DNA from: Ruegeria arenilitoris
Lineage (GTDB): Bacteria; Pseudomonadota; Alphaproteobacteria; Rhodobacterales; Rhodobacteraceae
NCBI RefSeq assembly: GCF_013030265.1
Contig: NZ_WPZQ01000004.1
Span: forward strand, 62,001 to 126,000
Direction: 5' to 3'
DNA: 64,000 nucleotides
A program made the position numbers and the translations under genes. The notes below the pieces were generated by a model. That model had not been told where the DNA came from. It did no database searches and saw only the letters and a program-made list of their open reading frames with translations. Below are positions 15,476 through 24,534 of the stretch, piece after piece. The stretch's first letter is position 1, and each line of letters begins with the position of its first letter.

Positions 15476-17956
15476 TCAGCAGAATTCTCCGGACCGGACC
15501 AAATGCAACAGGGTTTGCCGGTTGATCTCACCGGTAGCGGCTTCCAGTGCATCAACAGCACATGATCCGCTGGCAAGATCGGCAATAAGGCTTTCAAGTG
15601 TTTCTATCGGCAGATCGCTCAGCCCAGGAGCGCCGATCAGTATGGCGCGAATGGCATCAGTAGATTGTCCTACGTTTGGAACGGGCAGGGAACCGGTCGC
15701 TGCATCGACTGCAGCTGGCGAGGTCAAATCCTCCTGCGGTTCATCGGTCAGCGAAGAAAATCTGGAATCCGCTTCGACAGCACGACGTTCCAGTTCTTCC
15801 AGACTGGCGGCCAGATTTGCAAGCTCGTCACGATAGGCCGCTGCCTGTTGTCGCAATGAATCAAGTTCGGCCCGAGCGTTGGCCGCATTCGTTTCCGATT
15901 CCGAAAGAACAGCCTGATTGTCCAAGTGCTGTGCCCGAGCGTTCTCGACTTCCTGTGTAGCTTTTGCTCGTTCCTCCTCGAGTTCGGAAACTTGAGTCGC
16001 CGCTGCATCGCGCCGTGCTTCGGCTTCGCTCGCTTCTGCGATCAGCCGGTTCAGTTCCTCACGGGCAAGCGCGAGTTCTTGCTGTATCTCACTCAGTTCG
16101 GATTTGGCGTCGGCAAGCTGAGTGTTGATCTCTTCCAGAGATTGCGATGCGGTGTCGGTCGCGGCGGTTTGATCATTTGCTTGTGCTACTTCCGTATTTA
16201 GCTGGCTGAGCTCTGTGCGCCGGGATTCAAGTTCACCCAAAAGCGAATCCAACTCCTCTTTCGCCGCCGAAACCCCTCCGCTGGTCCGCTGAAGTGAGGC
16301 GACCATTTGGTCACGCTTTTTGGTCACAGCCTCTGTTTCAGTCTTCAACTCTGTAAGGGTAGCGTTGGCTTGGGTGATTGTTTGCCGGGACTGAGACAGT
16401 TCTTCGCCGGAACTGGCGATATCATCATCCAGTCGATCTCGCTCTTTACGCAAATCATCCAGTGATGCAGTCAGATCTGCTTTCGTTTTCTCGTCTTCCT
16501 GCAGTTGGTCAGCTAGCGTCTGCAATTCGGAGGTCAGTTCGCTAAGCCTTGCCTCGTTCTGGGAAAGCTCACTTCGCGAAGATGAAGCCTGGGATTGCAA
16601 CTCTGCAAGAGCTGACTGTGCTTTGGAATGCTGAGACTGCCCATTCGCGATTTCAGCTTGCAGATCCTCAAGCGTCGCGCGTGCTTGCACAATTTCCTCT
16701 GCGACAGCTTTTTGATCAGCACGTTCCCGCCCAGGGTTCGTGACTTCGACCTGCAAAGAAACAAGCTTGGTTTGTAGCTTTGTCAGCTCGGATTCTGCGG
16801 CTGCCTTTCCTTCTTCTGCTGCTCGGGCGGCCAGTTCAGCGCGCGAACGTACGGCAGAAAGCGTTGCAAGCTCGATGGACATCGTGTCACGGCGATCGGC
16901 CAGCTCTGTCAGCGCAGCATCAGTTTGTTCGAACTCTGCCTGTGTCGCTGCCAGTTCCTGCTTAAGATCGCTCAGGTCTTCTTCGGCAGAGCGGCGCTGT
17001 TGCGCCAGTTGAGTCAGTTTTTGGGAGGTTGCTTCGATATCATTTGTTTCGGCGCGCGTCTGTTCGATTTTCTTAGCCAAGCTTTCATATTCTTTGTTGC
17101 GACTGACGATCTGTGTCTCCAGCGCTTCTTTCTCTTGTTTGCGCGACTGAACCGCGTCCTGAACGCGCTTGAGTTCTGCCGTGACGTCGACAATTTCTTT
17201 CTGGAGTTTTGACAGGCCTGATCGGTCCGCCTCAAGCTTAGCCTGCGTCTCGCTTACGGCTGCCTTCAGAGTTTCCAGATTGCCTTGTTCATGGGAAAGT
17301 TCAGTTGAGACTGTTTCCAGGCTGGCTTTGGTCCCGATCAGTGTCTCGTTAAGAGCATCCACTTCAGCGCTGACCTGAAGCTGGCTTCGCGTCAACTCGT
17401 CAACATCTGCTGTCAATTGATCGGCCAGCATCTGGTCCGCTTCCATCTTGCTCCTGACGTCGCGCATTTCCAGTTTCAGTTGCTCAAGATTACCGATCTC
17501 TGCTGCAGCGGTTTCGATTTGAACGTTGAGTTCCGCCAGCCTGACGCTGGCTTCTTGTTTGCTAGTCTCAAGATCCACAAGCTCTGCCTGCCGAGCCACG
17601 ATCGCGGCCTCGCTTGCCTCGTTCTCAGTTGTCAGCAGGGTCCGGGCTTCTTCCAGCTCGGCGATCCGCGAGGCATGGTTCAACCTCTCAGAATCGACTT
17701 CCGCAATCTGGGCGTGCAGCGCGGTCAGATCATCTTCGGCTTTGGTGATGTCTTCGAGTAAGTTGTCTCTGGTTGACTGCGCCCGGTCGATTTCTTCTTC
17801 CAGCAGCGCAAGGATTTGTCGAAGCGAGGCGGCTGTCTGCTTCGAGCCTTCAGAATTAATTGCAGGCTTTTCGGTGCCTTGCGCAAAAACAACAGGCGCC
17901 CAATTGCCAAACACTAGAATAAAAACCAATACCCAATACAGCCGAAGCTGGAACAT
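15476..17956 (-). CDS. Large exported coiled-coil protein
   Basis: An 826-residue protein of unknown function. A hydrophobic signal peptide (MFQLRLYWVLVFILVF, cleavage after VVFA) is followed by about 700 residues of nearly unbroken heptad pattern rich in Ala, Glu, Leu, Gln and Ser, almost free of proline, so a long periplasmic rod is expected. The last 90 residues leave the coiled coil and form a compact segment with DLPIETLESLIADLASGSC and a terminal GEFC. The two cysteines could form a disulfide. SMC/YhaN-like similarity would be expected only from the coiled coil. It precedes the TAXI protein gene by 29 bases. The ATG at 17956 is preceded by a G-rich site; an in-frame ATG at 17998 is possible. 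Confidence 0.8.
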   Translation of the reverse strand: MFQLRLYWVLVFILVFGNWAPVVFAQGTEKPAINSEGSKQTAASLRQILALLEEEIDRAQSTRDNLLEDITKAEDDLTALHAQIAEVDSERLNHASRIAELEEARTLLTTENEASEAAIVARQAELVDLETSKQEASVRLAELNVQIETAAAEIGNLEQLKLEMRDVRSKMEADQMLADQLTADVDELTRSQLQVSAEVDALNETLIGTKASLETVSTELSHEQGNLETLKAAVSETQAKLEADRSGLSKLQKEIVDVTAELKRVQDAVQSRKQEKEALETQIVSRNKEYESLAKKIEQTRAETNDIEATSQKLTQLAQQRRSAEEDLSDLKQELAATQAEFEQTDAALTELADRRDTMSIELATLSAVRSRAELAARAAEEGKAAAESELTKLQTKLVSLQVEVTNPGRERADQKAVAEEIVQARATLEDLQAEIANGQSQHSKAQSALAELQSQASSSRSELSQNEARLSELTSELQTLADQLQEDEKTKADLTASLDDLRKERDRLDDDIASSGEELSQSRQTITQANATLTELKTETEAVTKKRDQMVASLQRTSGGVSAAKEELDSLLGELESRRTELSQLNTEVAQANDQTAATDTASQSLEEINTQLADAKSELSEIQQELALAREELNRLIAEASEAEARRDAAATQVSELEEERAKATQEVENARAQHLDNQAVLSESETNAANARAELDSLRQQAAAYRDELANLAASLEELERRAVEADSRFSSLTDEPQEDLTSPAAVDAATGSLPVPNVGQSTDAIRAILIGAPGLSDLPIETLESLIADLASGSCAVDALEAATGEINRQTLLHLVRSGEFC

Positions 17957-18415
17957 ACCCCCACACCCCAAACAAAAACGGCAGGGTAAGCATCTCACAA
18001 ATTAGCCAAAAAGTCGAATCTGGGCCGCATGTAGGGACGCCCGTTCTTGTGCCAAAACGTCCTCTGAGTAAGCATTGCAGGAACTCATTGAGATAGGTTG
18101 CTGCCACTGCGAAGCAGCAGAAAATGCCATCATAGCATGAGCAAACTAAGGGTGCTGAGATCAGATAAATCCGACGCCCATAAGCCTGAGCCAATCTGTT
18201 CAGACAGAATTCCTGTCATCAGTATGTACTTCGTCGGATTGTACTTTTTGGGCCAGGAATGTGACCTGACATGGCTCTCTTCGGTAGACATTTTGGTCGC
18301 AGTGAATCCGATCTGGATGGCAAACAGCGCCTAAGAAGCTTTCGCACCTCTTGCTGTTGGTAAGATAACCTCTGCAGAGTGCTTGCGAGCAGGGCAGTGA
18401 GGAATCATCTCAAGA
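17957..18415. other. Intergenic region between coiled-coil and MATE genes, no supported gene
   Basis: These 459 bases separate two divergent genes. Short frames on both strands lack a ribosome site, codon bias or recognisable motif. No tRNA, repeat or strong terminator hairpin was seen. It must hold the divergent promoters of the coiled-coil operon (- strand) and the MATE gene (+ strand), but no consensus pair was convincing. Confidence 0.4.
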
Positions 18416-19819
18416 ATGGCAACCCAATCTGAAAACCACGCTGTATTTCTAAACGGCAGCCTAATGCGGCATGTCGTAAGAATGTCGTTGACCACCAGCA
18501 TCGGACTGATGGCGATCTTTGCCGTGGACTTCGTCGATATGGTTTTCATCTCGATGTTGGGCAACGATGCGCTTGCAGCGGCAGTCGGTTATGCCGGTAC
18601 GCTTTTGTTCTTTACCAATGCGGTCAATATCGGCCTGTCCATCGCGGCCGGAGCGTTAGTTGCGCGCGAACTGGGTGCAGGGCGGCCTGAACAGGCGCGA
18701 AACTACGGGTCCAGCGTCGCGATCCTGGGTATCGTGGTTGGCTTGGCGCTTTCAGCACTGGTGATGATGAACGTCGAATTCTTGTTGTCGTTACTTGGTG
18801 CAGAGGGAGAGGTTCTGAGACTGGCGTCCCGCTATGTTTCGATCATTCTGCCAACTATGTGGGTTATGGCCGCTGCCATGACCAGCATGGCTGTATTGCG
18901 TGCGCATGGTGACGCTCGTCGATCCATGATGGCAACGATATATGGTGGCATTGTAAACGCCGTTCTTGATCCGGTGTTAATTTTTGCGGTTGGACTTGGA
19001 TTGGATGGCGCTGCCATTGCGTCGGTATTGGCGAGAATCACGATGCTGGGGGCAGCGTTGTTACCTGCCTTGAAGGTTCACAATGGCTTTGCACGACCAT
19101 CACCTCGTCAGGTGTTTGACGACTTCGGTGCGGTTCGCGCAATTGCCTTCCCAGCTATCCTAACAAATATCGCAACACCGATTGGAAATGCGATCGTGGT
19201 TCGGGAAATCGCCAGCTATGGGACAGATGCGGTTGCAGGTATGGCGGTGATCGGTAGGCTGCTGCCCGTCGCATTTTCGGTCATTTTTGCGTTGTCGGGG
19301 GCCATTGGCCCGATCATTGGGCAGAACTTTGGCGCAGGGCGTTATGACCGGGTCAGGTCTGCCTTTTATGCCGGGGTTCAGTTCACCGGGATATATGTGT
19401 TGATCATGGCAGCGGTTCTGTTTCTGCTACGCGCCCCTATCGCGGATTTGTTCGAGGCTCAGGGTGAAACGCGGACACTGATCTATCTGTTCTGCGGACC
19501 GCTGGCGCTGGCTGCGTTTTTTAACGGGGTCATTTTTGTCACCAACGCCAGTTTCAATAATCTGGGCCACCCCATCTATTCCACGTGGATAAATTGGGGG
19601 CGTCACACCATCGGAACATGGATTTTTGTCGTCATCGGCTCGTATCTGGGCGGGGCATCCGGAGTTTTGTTGGGGCAGGCCTTTGGAGGCGTGATCTTCG
19701 CCGGAATTGGTTGGTATCTGGTGGGACGCGTGGTCTCGAACCTGTCACGGCCAACCGAGGTCGAGCCGTTTACCGAGCAGAACCGACTGCATTCGTTGTT
19801 CGGGCGTCGCGGCTGGTGA
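18416..19819 (+). CDS. MATE-family efflux transporter
   Basis: A 467-residue integral membrane protein with twelve predicted hydrophobic segments in two homologous halves. The early ASIGLMAIFAVDFVDMVFIS-type segment and GNDALAAAVGYAG match MATE exporters (NorM/DinF group), which expel cationic drugs or metabolites using Na+ or H+ gradients. The second half has GAIGPIIGQNFGAGRYDRV, the family repeat of the loop after the first half. It is transcribed toward the M56 peptidase gene, which is on the other strand. No adjacent regulator indicates its inducer. Confidence 0.9.
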   Translation: MATQSENHAVFLNGSLMRHVVRMSLTTSIGLMAIFAVDFVDMVFISMLGNDALAAAVGYAGTLLFFTNAVNIGLSIAAGALVARELGAGRPEQARNYGSSVAILGIVVGLALSALVMMNVEFLLSLLGAEGEVLRLASRYVSIILPTMWVMAAAMTSMAVLRAHGDARRSMMATIYGGIVNAVLDPVLIFAVGLGLDGAAIASVLARITMLGAALLPALKVHNGFARPSPRQVFDDFGAVRAIAFPAILTNIATPIGNAIVVREIASYGTDAVAGMAVIGRLLPVAFSVIFALSGAIGPIIGQNFGAGRYDRVRSAFYAGVQFTGIYVLIMAAVLFLLRAPIADLFEAQGETRTLIYLFCGPLALAAFFNGVIFVTNASFNNLGHPIYSTWINWGRHTIGTWIFVVIGSYLGGASGVLLGQAFGGVIFAGIGWYLVGRVVSNLSRPTEVEPFTEQNRLHSLFGRRGW

Positions 19820-19838
19820 GCCTGAACTGGCTGGCCAA

Positions 19839-20936
19839 TTAGTTCCCCTGGTTGCGTGCTTCCAACCGTTCCAAATTGACGACGGTCGACAGCATGAGCC
19901 GATCATGGCTCCAGTCCTGCGTTTGCCTGATCGAGGCTGAACCCAAGGCAAGAAGCAACGCAAAAACCAGCGTCAGTCCAAGAAAGGCCATTGGCAGATG
20001 AGATTGGGCTGACGGTGCATCAGCCAACGCGATGACCCGCTGTCGCAGCACGCGCTTTGCTTTTCCGCCCGAAACCAGTGCCACATTCAAAACACGAGGG
20101 CTGCCACGCGACACGGTCCGAGCGCAGTAATCCAGCAAACACGCTGTGTAGTCGCGTGTATCGATACCCTTGCGGGTGACGACTGACTGATCGCAGGCCA
20201 GCTCACGCAGTCGGCTGAACTGATACTTCAGGATCAGGTAGGCCGGGTTCCAGAATAGTAGCGGACGCAGCAGTTCAAAGCCCAACTCCCATTCGACATC
20301 ATGCGCGCGAACGTGCTGCAACTCGTGAGCGAGGGCAAACCGCAAGTCGCGTGGCGTGTCCAGAAGATGGCTTGGCAGAACAACATGGCGTCGGCGCAAT
20401 CCACGAACTGCAAAAGGCACGCTGATGCGATCTGAAAGACGAATGTCTACTTTGGCAGAACGCCGCCACAGAAAGCTGGTTCGGACAGTGTGCCGGATTG
20501 CCAACGCATCACGGAAGGCCCGAAAGGCAAATACGGCAGAGAGCAATACGGCACTCACAATAAGCGCAGTCAGCAGGCGGTACTCTCCGGATAAGATCAT
20601 TTCAATCCAGCGCTGGCGTGTATTCAGCAGTGTTTCGAACTGCGTTGCCGGCATGGCGATATCGCCGCGCAGATAGGCAGCTACAGCGATGTCCCCAAAG
20701 GCAACAGCCTGACCCGGCCAGATCTGGCCGGCAACTAAAGTGGCACCCAATGCCAACAGTGGACTGAGTAACACACATACACATAGCGCCTTGAGCGCAC
20801 GCAGTTGCACAATATAGCTATGGCCCAGCGCAGTGCGTGACAAAGCTGCCCGCGCAGCCAGCCAGATTACAGCCGACATAGCCAGAACTATGTTCAATTC
20901 GAGATACGCATCGAGAACCGGTTTAACCGCTGTCAT
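19839..20936 (-). CDS. M56-family (BlaR1/MecR1-like) membrane metallopeptidase
   Basis: A 365-residue membrane protein with hydrophobic segments near the N-terminus and again at the C-terminal end. It has a zincin motif HELQH in ALAHELQHVRAHD (about residue 205) and the downstream ELACDQ glutamate/aspartate segment. BlaR1-type proteins sense beta-lactams through an extra C-terminal penicillin-binding domain and cleave BlaI. Here the protein ends soon after the last membrane segment, so the sensor domain is missing and the stimulus must be different. The gene overlaps the BlaI-like gene by 14 bases, consistent with a protease-repressor pair. Confidence 0.85.
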   Translation of the reverse strand: MTAVKPVLDAYLELNIVLAMSAVIWLAARAALSRTALGHSYIVQLRALKALCVCVLLSPLLALGATLVAGQIWPGQAVAFGDIAVAAYLRGDIAMPATQFETLLNTRQRWIEMILSGEYRLLTALIVSAVLLSAVFAFRAFRDALAIRHTVRTSFLWRRSAKVDIRLSDRISVPFAVRGLRRRHVVLPSHLLDTPRDLRFALAHELQHVRAHDVEWELGFELLRPLLFWNPAYLILKYQFSRLRELACDQSVVTRKGIDTRDYTACLLDYCARTVSRGSPRVLNVALVSGGKAKRVLRQRVIALADAPSAQSHLPMAFLGLTLVFALLLALGSASIRQTQDWSHDRLMLSTVVNLERLEARNQGN

Positions 20937-21336
20937 TTTGCAGTCTCCTCTCTACCAGTGCCCGAATTTCCTCCAAATCGGCTTCACTAAGCCCCGCATC
21001 ATCGACCAGTCGCGCGACCAAGGTCGCGGGTGTGTCGTCAAACAATGTGCGAGATAGGTTCTGAAGCGATCTTGCCTGATACCTGTCTTTTTCCAGAAGC
21101 GGCCTGTAAATCAGCGTCTTGCCGTCCTTACGGCTCTCGACAAAGCCTTTTTCGTCGAGAATCCGCAGGATGGTTGCACCGGATGTATAGGCCAAATTGC
21201 GCTCTGGCGGCAGACGATCCAGGACATCACGTACCGAGCCTTGCCCGAGGACCCAGAGTTCGTTCATGAACTCAAGTTCAACCTCGGTCAGAAGATTTCC
21301 CGTCTTTCTTTTTCGCATTGATCTCGGTGTCGCCAT
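20923..21336 (-). CDS. BlaI/MecI/CopY-family transcriptional repressor
   Basis: A 137-residue winged-helix repressor: LTEVELEFMNELWVLGQGSVRDVLDRLP is the usual BlaI opening, followed by YTSGATILRILDEKGFVESRKDGKTLIY (recognition helix and wing) and a C-terminal dimerisation helix. Relatives repress their own operon until the partner membrane protease is triggered and cleaves them. It is co-transcribed with the M56 gene downstream. No beta-lactamase gene lies nearby, so the regulated targets are unknown and might be cell-envelope genes elsewhere. Confidence 0.9.
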   Translation of the reverse strand: MATPRSMRKRKTGNLLTEVELEFMNELWVLGQGSVRDVLDRLPPERNLAYTSGATILRILDEKGFVESRKDGKTLIYRPLLEKDRYQARSLQNLSRTLFDDTPATLVARLVDDAGLSEADLEEIRALVERRLQNDSG

Positions 21337-21386
21337 TTTACCTAGTGTGCCTGCCAGACAAGCATCCTTTTGCCTTTACGCAAAGC

Positions 21387-21794
21387 CTAAACTTTCCAGA
21401 ACACGAAAACGCCCCATCCAATCGACAGGAAAAGCGGCGTCCAGACCGGTTGTCCCACCAACCCGAGCCAGGCGAGGAAGATATAGGCCGAGCCAAGCAG
21501 TGTGATGAACAACCGGTCGCCAAGAGTTGTCGTTAGGCCCAGAACACCACGACGTTCCAGCCCGTCCCGGAATTTTACTACCTCGAGCACTCCGATCAGG
21601 GCGATGGCGGAAAAGATGCCCACGAAGACGGCCAGAGTTGCGGGTGTCCAAGCCATCCAGAAATCAGGCCACAGAGGATCAGTCCAAGAGAACCCTTTTT
21701 CCTCTTGTTGGCCGACATTCCCCCAACCGGCCTTGGCCTGAGCGAAGGCTGTCGATGGGGCAATAAAGGAGAGGGCGAGAAGAAGTTTACGCAT
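21387..21794 (-). CDS. DUF2160 small membrane protein of glycerol ABC locus
   Basis: A 135-residue protein with an N-terminal signal (MRKLLLALSFIAPSTAFA) and about three membrane segments in the mature part, including FWMAWTPATLAVFVGIFSA. It matches the DUF2160 proteins that are regularly encoded with GlpSTPQV-type glycerol transporters; the function is unknown and an accessory membrane role is likely. It follows the second permease gene by 8 bases and is the last gene of the operon. The longer frame that begins at 22007 overlaps the permease and is not supported. The ATG at 21794 heads the signal peptide. Confidence 0.78.
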   Translation of the reverse strand: MRKLLLALSFIAPSTAFAQAKAGWGNVGQQEEKGFSWTDPLWPDFWMAWTPATLAVFVGIFSAIALIGVLEVVKFRDGLERRGVLGLTTTLGDRLFITLLGSAYIFLAWLGLVGQPVWTPLFLSIGWGVFVFWKV

Positions 21795-21802
21795 ATCGAA
21801 CC

Positions 21803-22600
21803 TCACACACGTCCCATCGCGAAACCGCGCGCGATGTAGTTGCGGACAAACCAGATGACGATGGCACCGGGGATGATGGTCAGGGTTCCTGCGGCAGCCA
21901 GCAGGCCCAGTTCGTATCCCGCACTGGAAGCTGTACGGGTCATCACAGCGGCGATGGGTTTCGCCTCGACCGCCGTCAGGGTCTTGGCCAGCAGCATTTC
22001 CACCCAAGAGAACATGAAGCAGAAGAACGCCGCGACGCCAACGCCCGCTTTGATATTGGGCAGGAAGATGGTCACGAAGAAACGCGGGAAGGAATAGCCG
22101 TCGACATAGGCCGTCTCATCCAGTTCCTTCGGAATGCCACGCATAAAACCTTCCAGGATCCACACTGCCAGCGGCACGTTGAATAGGGTGTGCGCCAGTG
22201 CCACGGCCAGATAGGTGTCGAACAGGTGGATCGACGAATAGAGCTGGAAGAACGGCAAGGCGAAGACTGCGGCAGGGGCCATCCGGTTGGTCAGCAGCCA
22301 GAAGAACAGCTGCTTGTCACCCAGAAACCGATAGCGCGAAAACGCATAGGCCGCAGGCAAGGCAACACAGACCGAAAGTACAGTGTTCAGAGTCACATAG
22401 GTGATCGAGTTGATGTAGCCCCAGTACCACGTTGGATCAGTGAAGATCGTGATATAATTCTCCAGCGTAAAGGTCTGGGGAAACAGGGAAAAGCCCGACA
22501 GGATCTCATTCGTGGTCTTGAAGGACATCGCAACCAGCCAATAGATTGGTAACATCAGGAACGCGATATAGAGGATCGGGATGATGGACCGCTTCTTCAT
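21803..22600 (-). CDS. glpQ: Glycerol-type ABC transporter permease 2
   Basis: A 265-residue MalG-type permease with six predicted membrane segments. The cytoplasmic coupling motif EGFMRGIPKELDETAYVDGYS (EAA loop, core residues DETAYVDG) lies in the fourth loop and contacts the ATPases. With its partner permease it forms the membrane channel for a polyol, by context glycerol. The start overlaps the end of the previous permease gene by four bases. The gene symbol is given by position in the GlpSTPQV-like set and is less certain than the family. Confidence 0.8.
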   Translation of the reverse strand: MKKRSIIPILYIAFLMLPIYWLVAMSFKTTNEILSGFSLFPQTFTLENYITIFTDPTWYWGYINSITYVTLNTVLSVCVALPAAYAFSRYRFLGDKQLFFWLLTNRMAPAAVFALPFFQLYSSIHLFDTYLAVALAHTLFNVPLAVWILEGFMRGIPKELDETAYVDGYSFPRFFVTIFLPNIKAGVGVAAFFCFMFSWVEMLLAKTLTAVEAKPIAAVMTRTASSAGYELGLLAAAGTLTIIPGAIVIWFVRNYIARGFAMGRV

Positions 22601-23460
22601 TGCGCGTCATCCTTTGTCATCAGAGTGTAGAAGAGCCATGAGACCAGCAGCGTGATGGCGAAATAGATCAGGCTCATCGCGGCCGCAGGGCCAAGGTCGA
22701 ACTGTCCCAGTGCGATCTTCACAAGGTCGATCGACAGCAGGGTGGTTGAGTTGCCGGGGCCGCCGCCGGTCAGAACGAAGGGCTCGGTATAGATGTTGAA
22801 ACTGTCCATGAACCGCAGAAGTACGGCGATGGTCAGGACGGTCTTCATCTTGGGCAGCTGAATGTATCGGAACACCGACCACGGACTGGCACCGTCGATC
22901 TTGGCCGCCTGATAGTAGGCGTCAGGGATCGAGACGAGACCCGCGTAGCAAAGCAGCACCACCAGCGAAGTCCAGTGCCAGACATCCATCACGACGACTG
23001 TGATCCAGGCCGACAGCGGCTGTTGTGTCATGTCATAGTTGATGCCCAGAACGTCATTCAGAAAGTATCCCAGAAGACCGATCTGGGGCAGGGTGAAGAT
23101 ATTCCACATCGAGCCGACCACGTTCCACGGGATCAGCATCGGCAGGGCCATCAGGACCAGACAGACAGGCACCCAGAAACCTTTGCGCGGCATCGACAGG
23201 GCCACGATGATACCAAGTGGCACCTCAATGATCAGGATCAGGAAGGTGAACAGGAATTGCCGACCCAGCGCGGCTTGGAAGCGGTCGGATCGCAGGATCT
23301 GTTCGAACCAGCCCAGACCTTCCCAGAAGAACTGGTTGTTGCCGAAGGTTTCCTGAACCGAGTAATTCACCACCGTCATCATCGGCACCAGCGCGTTGAA
23401 CGCGACCAGCGCCAGCACCGGCAGGACAAAGAACCATGCTTTTTGGTTTTCTGTTCTCAT
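22597..23460 (-). CDS. glpP: Glycerol-type ABC transporter permease 1
   Basis: A 287-residue MalF-type permease with six membrane segments and an EAA loop in VSIPDAYYQAAKIDGASPWS, where the DGA residues meet the ATPase. The opening MRTENQKAWFFVLPVLALVA is typical of the first permease of carbohydrate/polyol importers. It forms a heterodimer with the second permease. The gene overlaps the second ATPase gene (4 bases) and the second permease gene (4 bases), implying tight stoichiometry. Confidence 0.82.
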   Translation of the reverse strand: MRTENQKAWFFVLPVLALVAFNALVPMMTVVNYSVQETFGNNQFFWEGLGWFEQILRSDRFQAALGRQFLFTFLILIIEVPLGIIVALSMPRKGFWVPVCLVLMALPMLIPWNVVGSMWNIFTLPQIGLLGYFLNDVLGINYDMTQQPLSAWITVVVMDVWHWTSLVVLLCYAGLVSIPDAYYQAAKIDGASPWSVFRYIQLPKMKTVLTIAVLLRFMDSFNIYTEPFVLTGGGPGNSTTLLSIDLVKIALGQFDLGPAAAMSLIYFAITLLVSWLFYTLMTKDDAQ

Positions 23461-24533
23461 TGCGCCCGCTCCTCGGTTGCGATCCAGCCGTCGCGGTAGA
23501 CGCGGGATTGTTCAGGTTTGAATTGAAGGAAGACCTGTGATCCGGGCTCGGGCACGCTGTGTTCGGTCACGGCCTTTAGGGCGGTGTTGCCGACCATGGC
23601 GCTGACCACATAGTGGCGACCGATGTCTGAAACTTTAGTCACGTGCGCCGGGATGCCTGCATCGCCAAAGCCCACGTATTCTGGGCGAATACCCAGGTCG
23701 GTGCGACCTCCGTCGCCGTTGGTCGGGCCTTCCAGCATAACCTCGTGACCTTCGAACACGGCGCGGTCACCTTTCGCCTCACAGGGCAGAACGTTCATGC
23801 CGGGCGAGCCGATGAAGTGGCCGACGAATGTGTGCTGAGGGCGTTCGAACAGTTCGACCGGGGTGCCGATCTGTACCACTTCGCCCTCCTGCATCACCAC
23901 GACCTCATCCGCGAAGGTCAGGGCTTCGGTCTGGTCGTGGGTCACGTAGATCATTGTCGCTTTGACGCGTTGGTGCAGCTCTTTCAGTTTGGAGCGGAGT
24001 TTCCATTTCAGATGCGGGTCGATCACGGTCAGGGGTTCATCGAACATCACCGCGTTCACGTCATCTCGCACCAGACCGCGACCCATCGAGATCTTCTGTT
24101 TGTTATCCGGACTCAGACCCGATGCGCGCGTGCCCAGCATATCCGTGACGTCCAGCATTTCGGCGATCTCATCGACGCGACGCTTGATTGTGGCCGGGTC
24201 AACCCCCCGGTTTTTTAGCGGGAAAGCAAGGTTTTCGCCCACGGTCATCGTGTCGTAGATCACCGGGAACTGGAATACCTGCGCGATGTTGCGCTGGTCA
24301 GGGGGTAGGGCGGTTACGTCACGATCGTCAAACAGGATCTGTCCTTCGGACGGCGTCAACAGACCTGAAATGATATTCAGCAGTGTGGACTTGCCGCAGC
24401 CTGACGGACCGAGCAGCGCATATGCCCCGCCATCGCGCCAAGTCACGTCGATTTCCTTCAGTGCATAGTCCTCCGGGCTTTTCGGCGTCGGCATGTAGCT
24501 GTGTCGAAGGTTTGAAAGCTTGATCTGTGCCAT
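23457..24533 (-). CDS. glpT: Glycerol-type ABC transporter ATPase 2
   Basis: A 358-residue ATP-binding subunit. It carries Walker A GPSGCGKST (about residues 41-49), the Q loop region QVFQFPVIYDTM, a signature-like LSPDNKQKISMGRGL in place of LSGGQ, a Walker B VMFDEPLT and the switch histidine VTHDQTEAL. The C-terminal TOBE-type regulatory domain follows. The altered signature (LSPDNKQ) is seen in one of the two ATPases of GlpST-type transporters, which work as a heterodimer. It lies one base from the first ATPase gene and overlaps the first permease gene. Confidence 0.85.
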   Translation of the reverse strand: MAQIKLSNLRHSYMPTPKSPEDYALKEIDVTWRDGGAYALLGPSGCGKSTLLNIISGLLTPSEGQILFDDRDVTALPPDQRNIAQVFQFPVIYDTMTVGENLAFPLKNRGVDPATIKRRVDEIAEMLDVTDMLGTRASGLSPDNKQKISMGRGLVRDDVNAVMFDEPLTVIDPHLKWKLRSKLKELHQRVKATMIYVTHDQTEALTFADEVVVMQEGEVVQIGTPVELFERPQHTFVGHFIGSPGMNVLPCEAKGDRAVFEGHEVMLEGPTNGDGGRTDLGIRPEYVGFGDAGIPAHVTKVSDIGRHYVVSAMVGNTALKAVTEHSVPEPGSQVFLQFKPEQSRVYRDGWIATEERAQ

Positions 24534-24534
24534 G

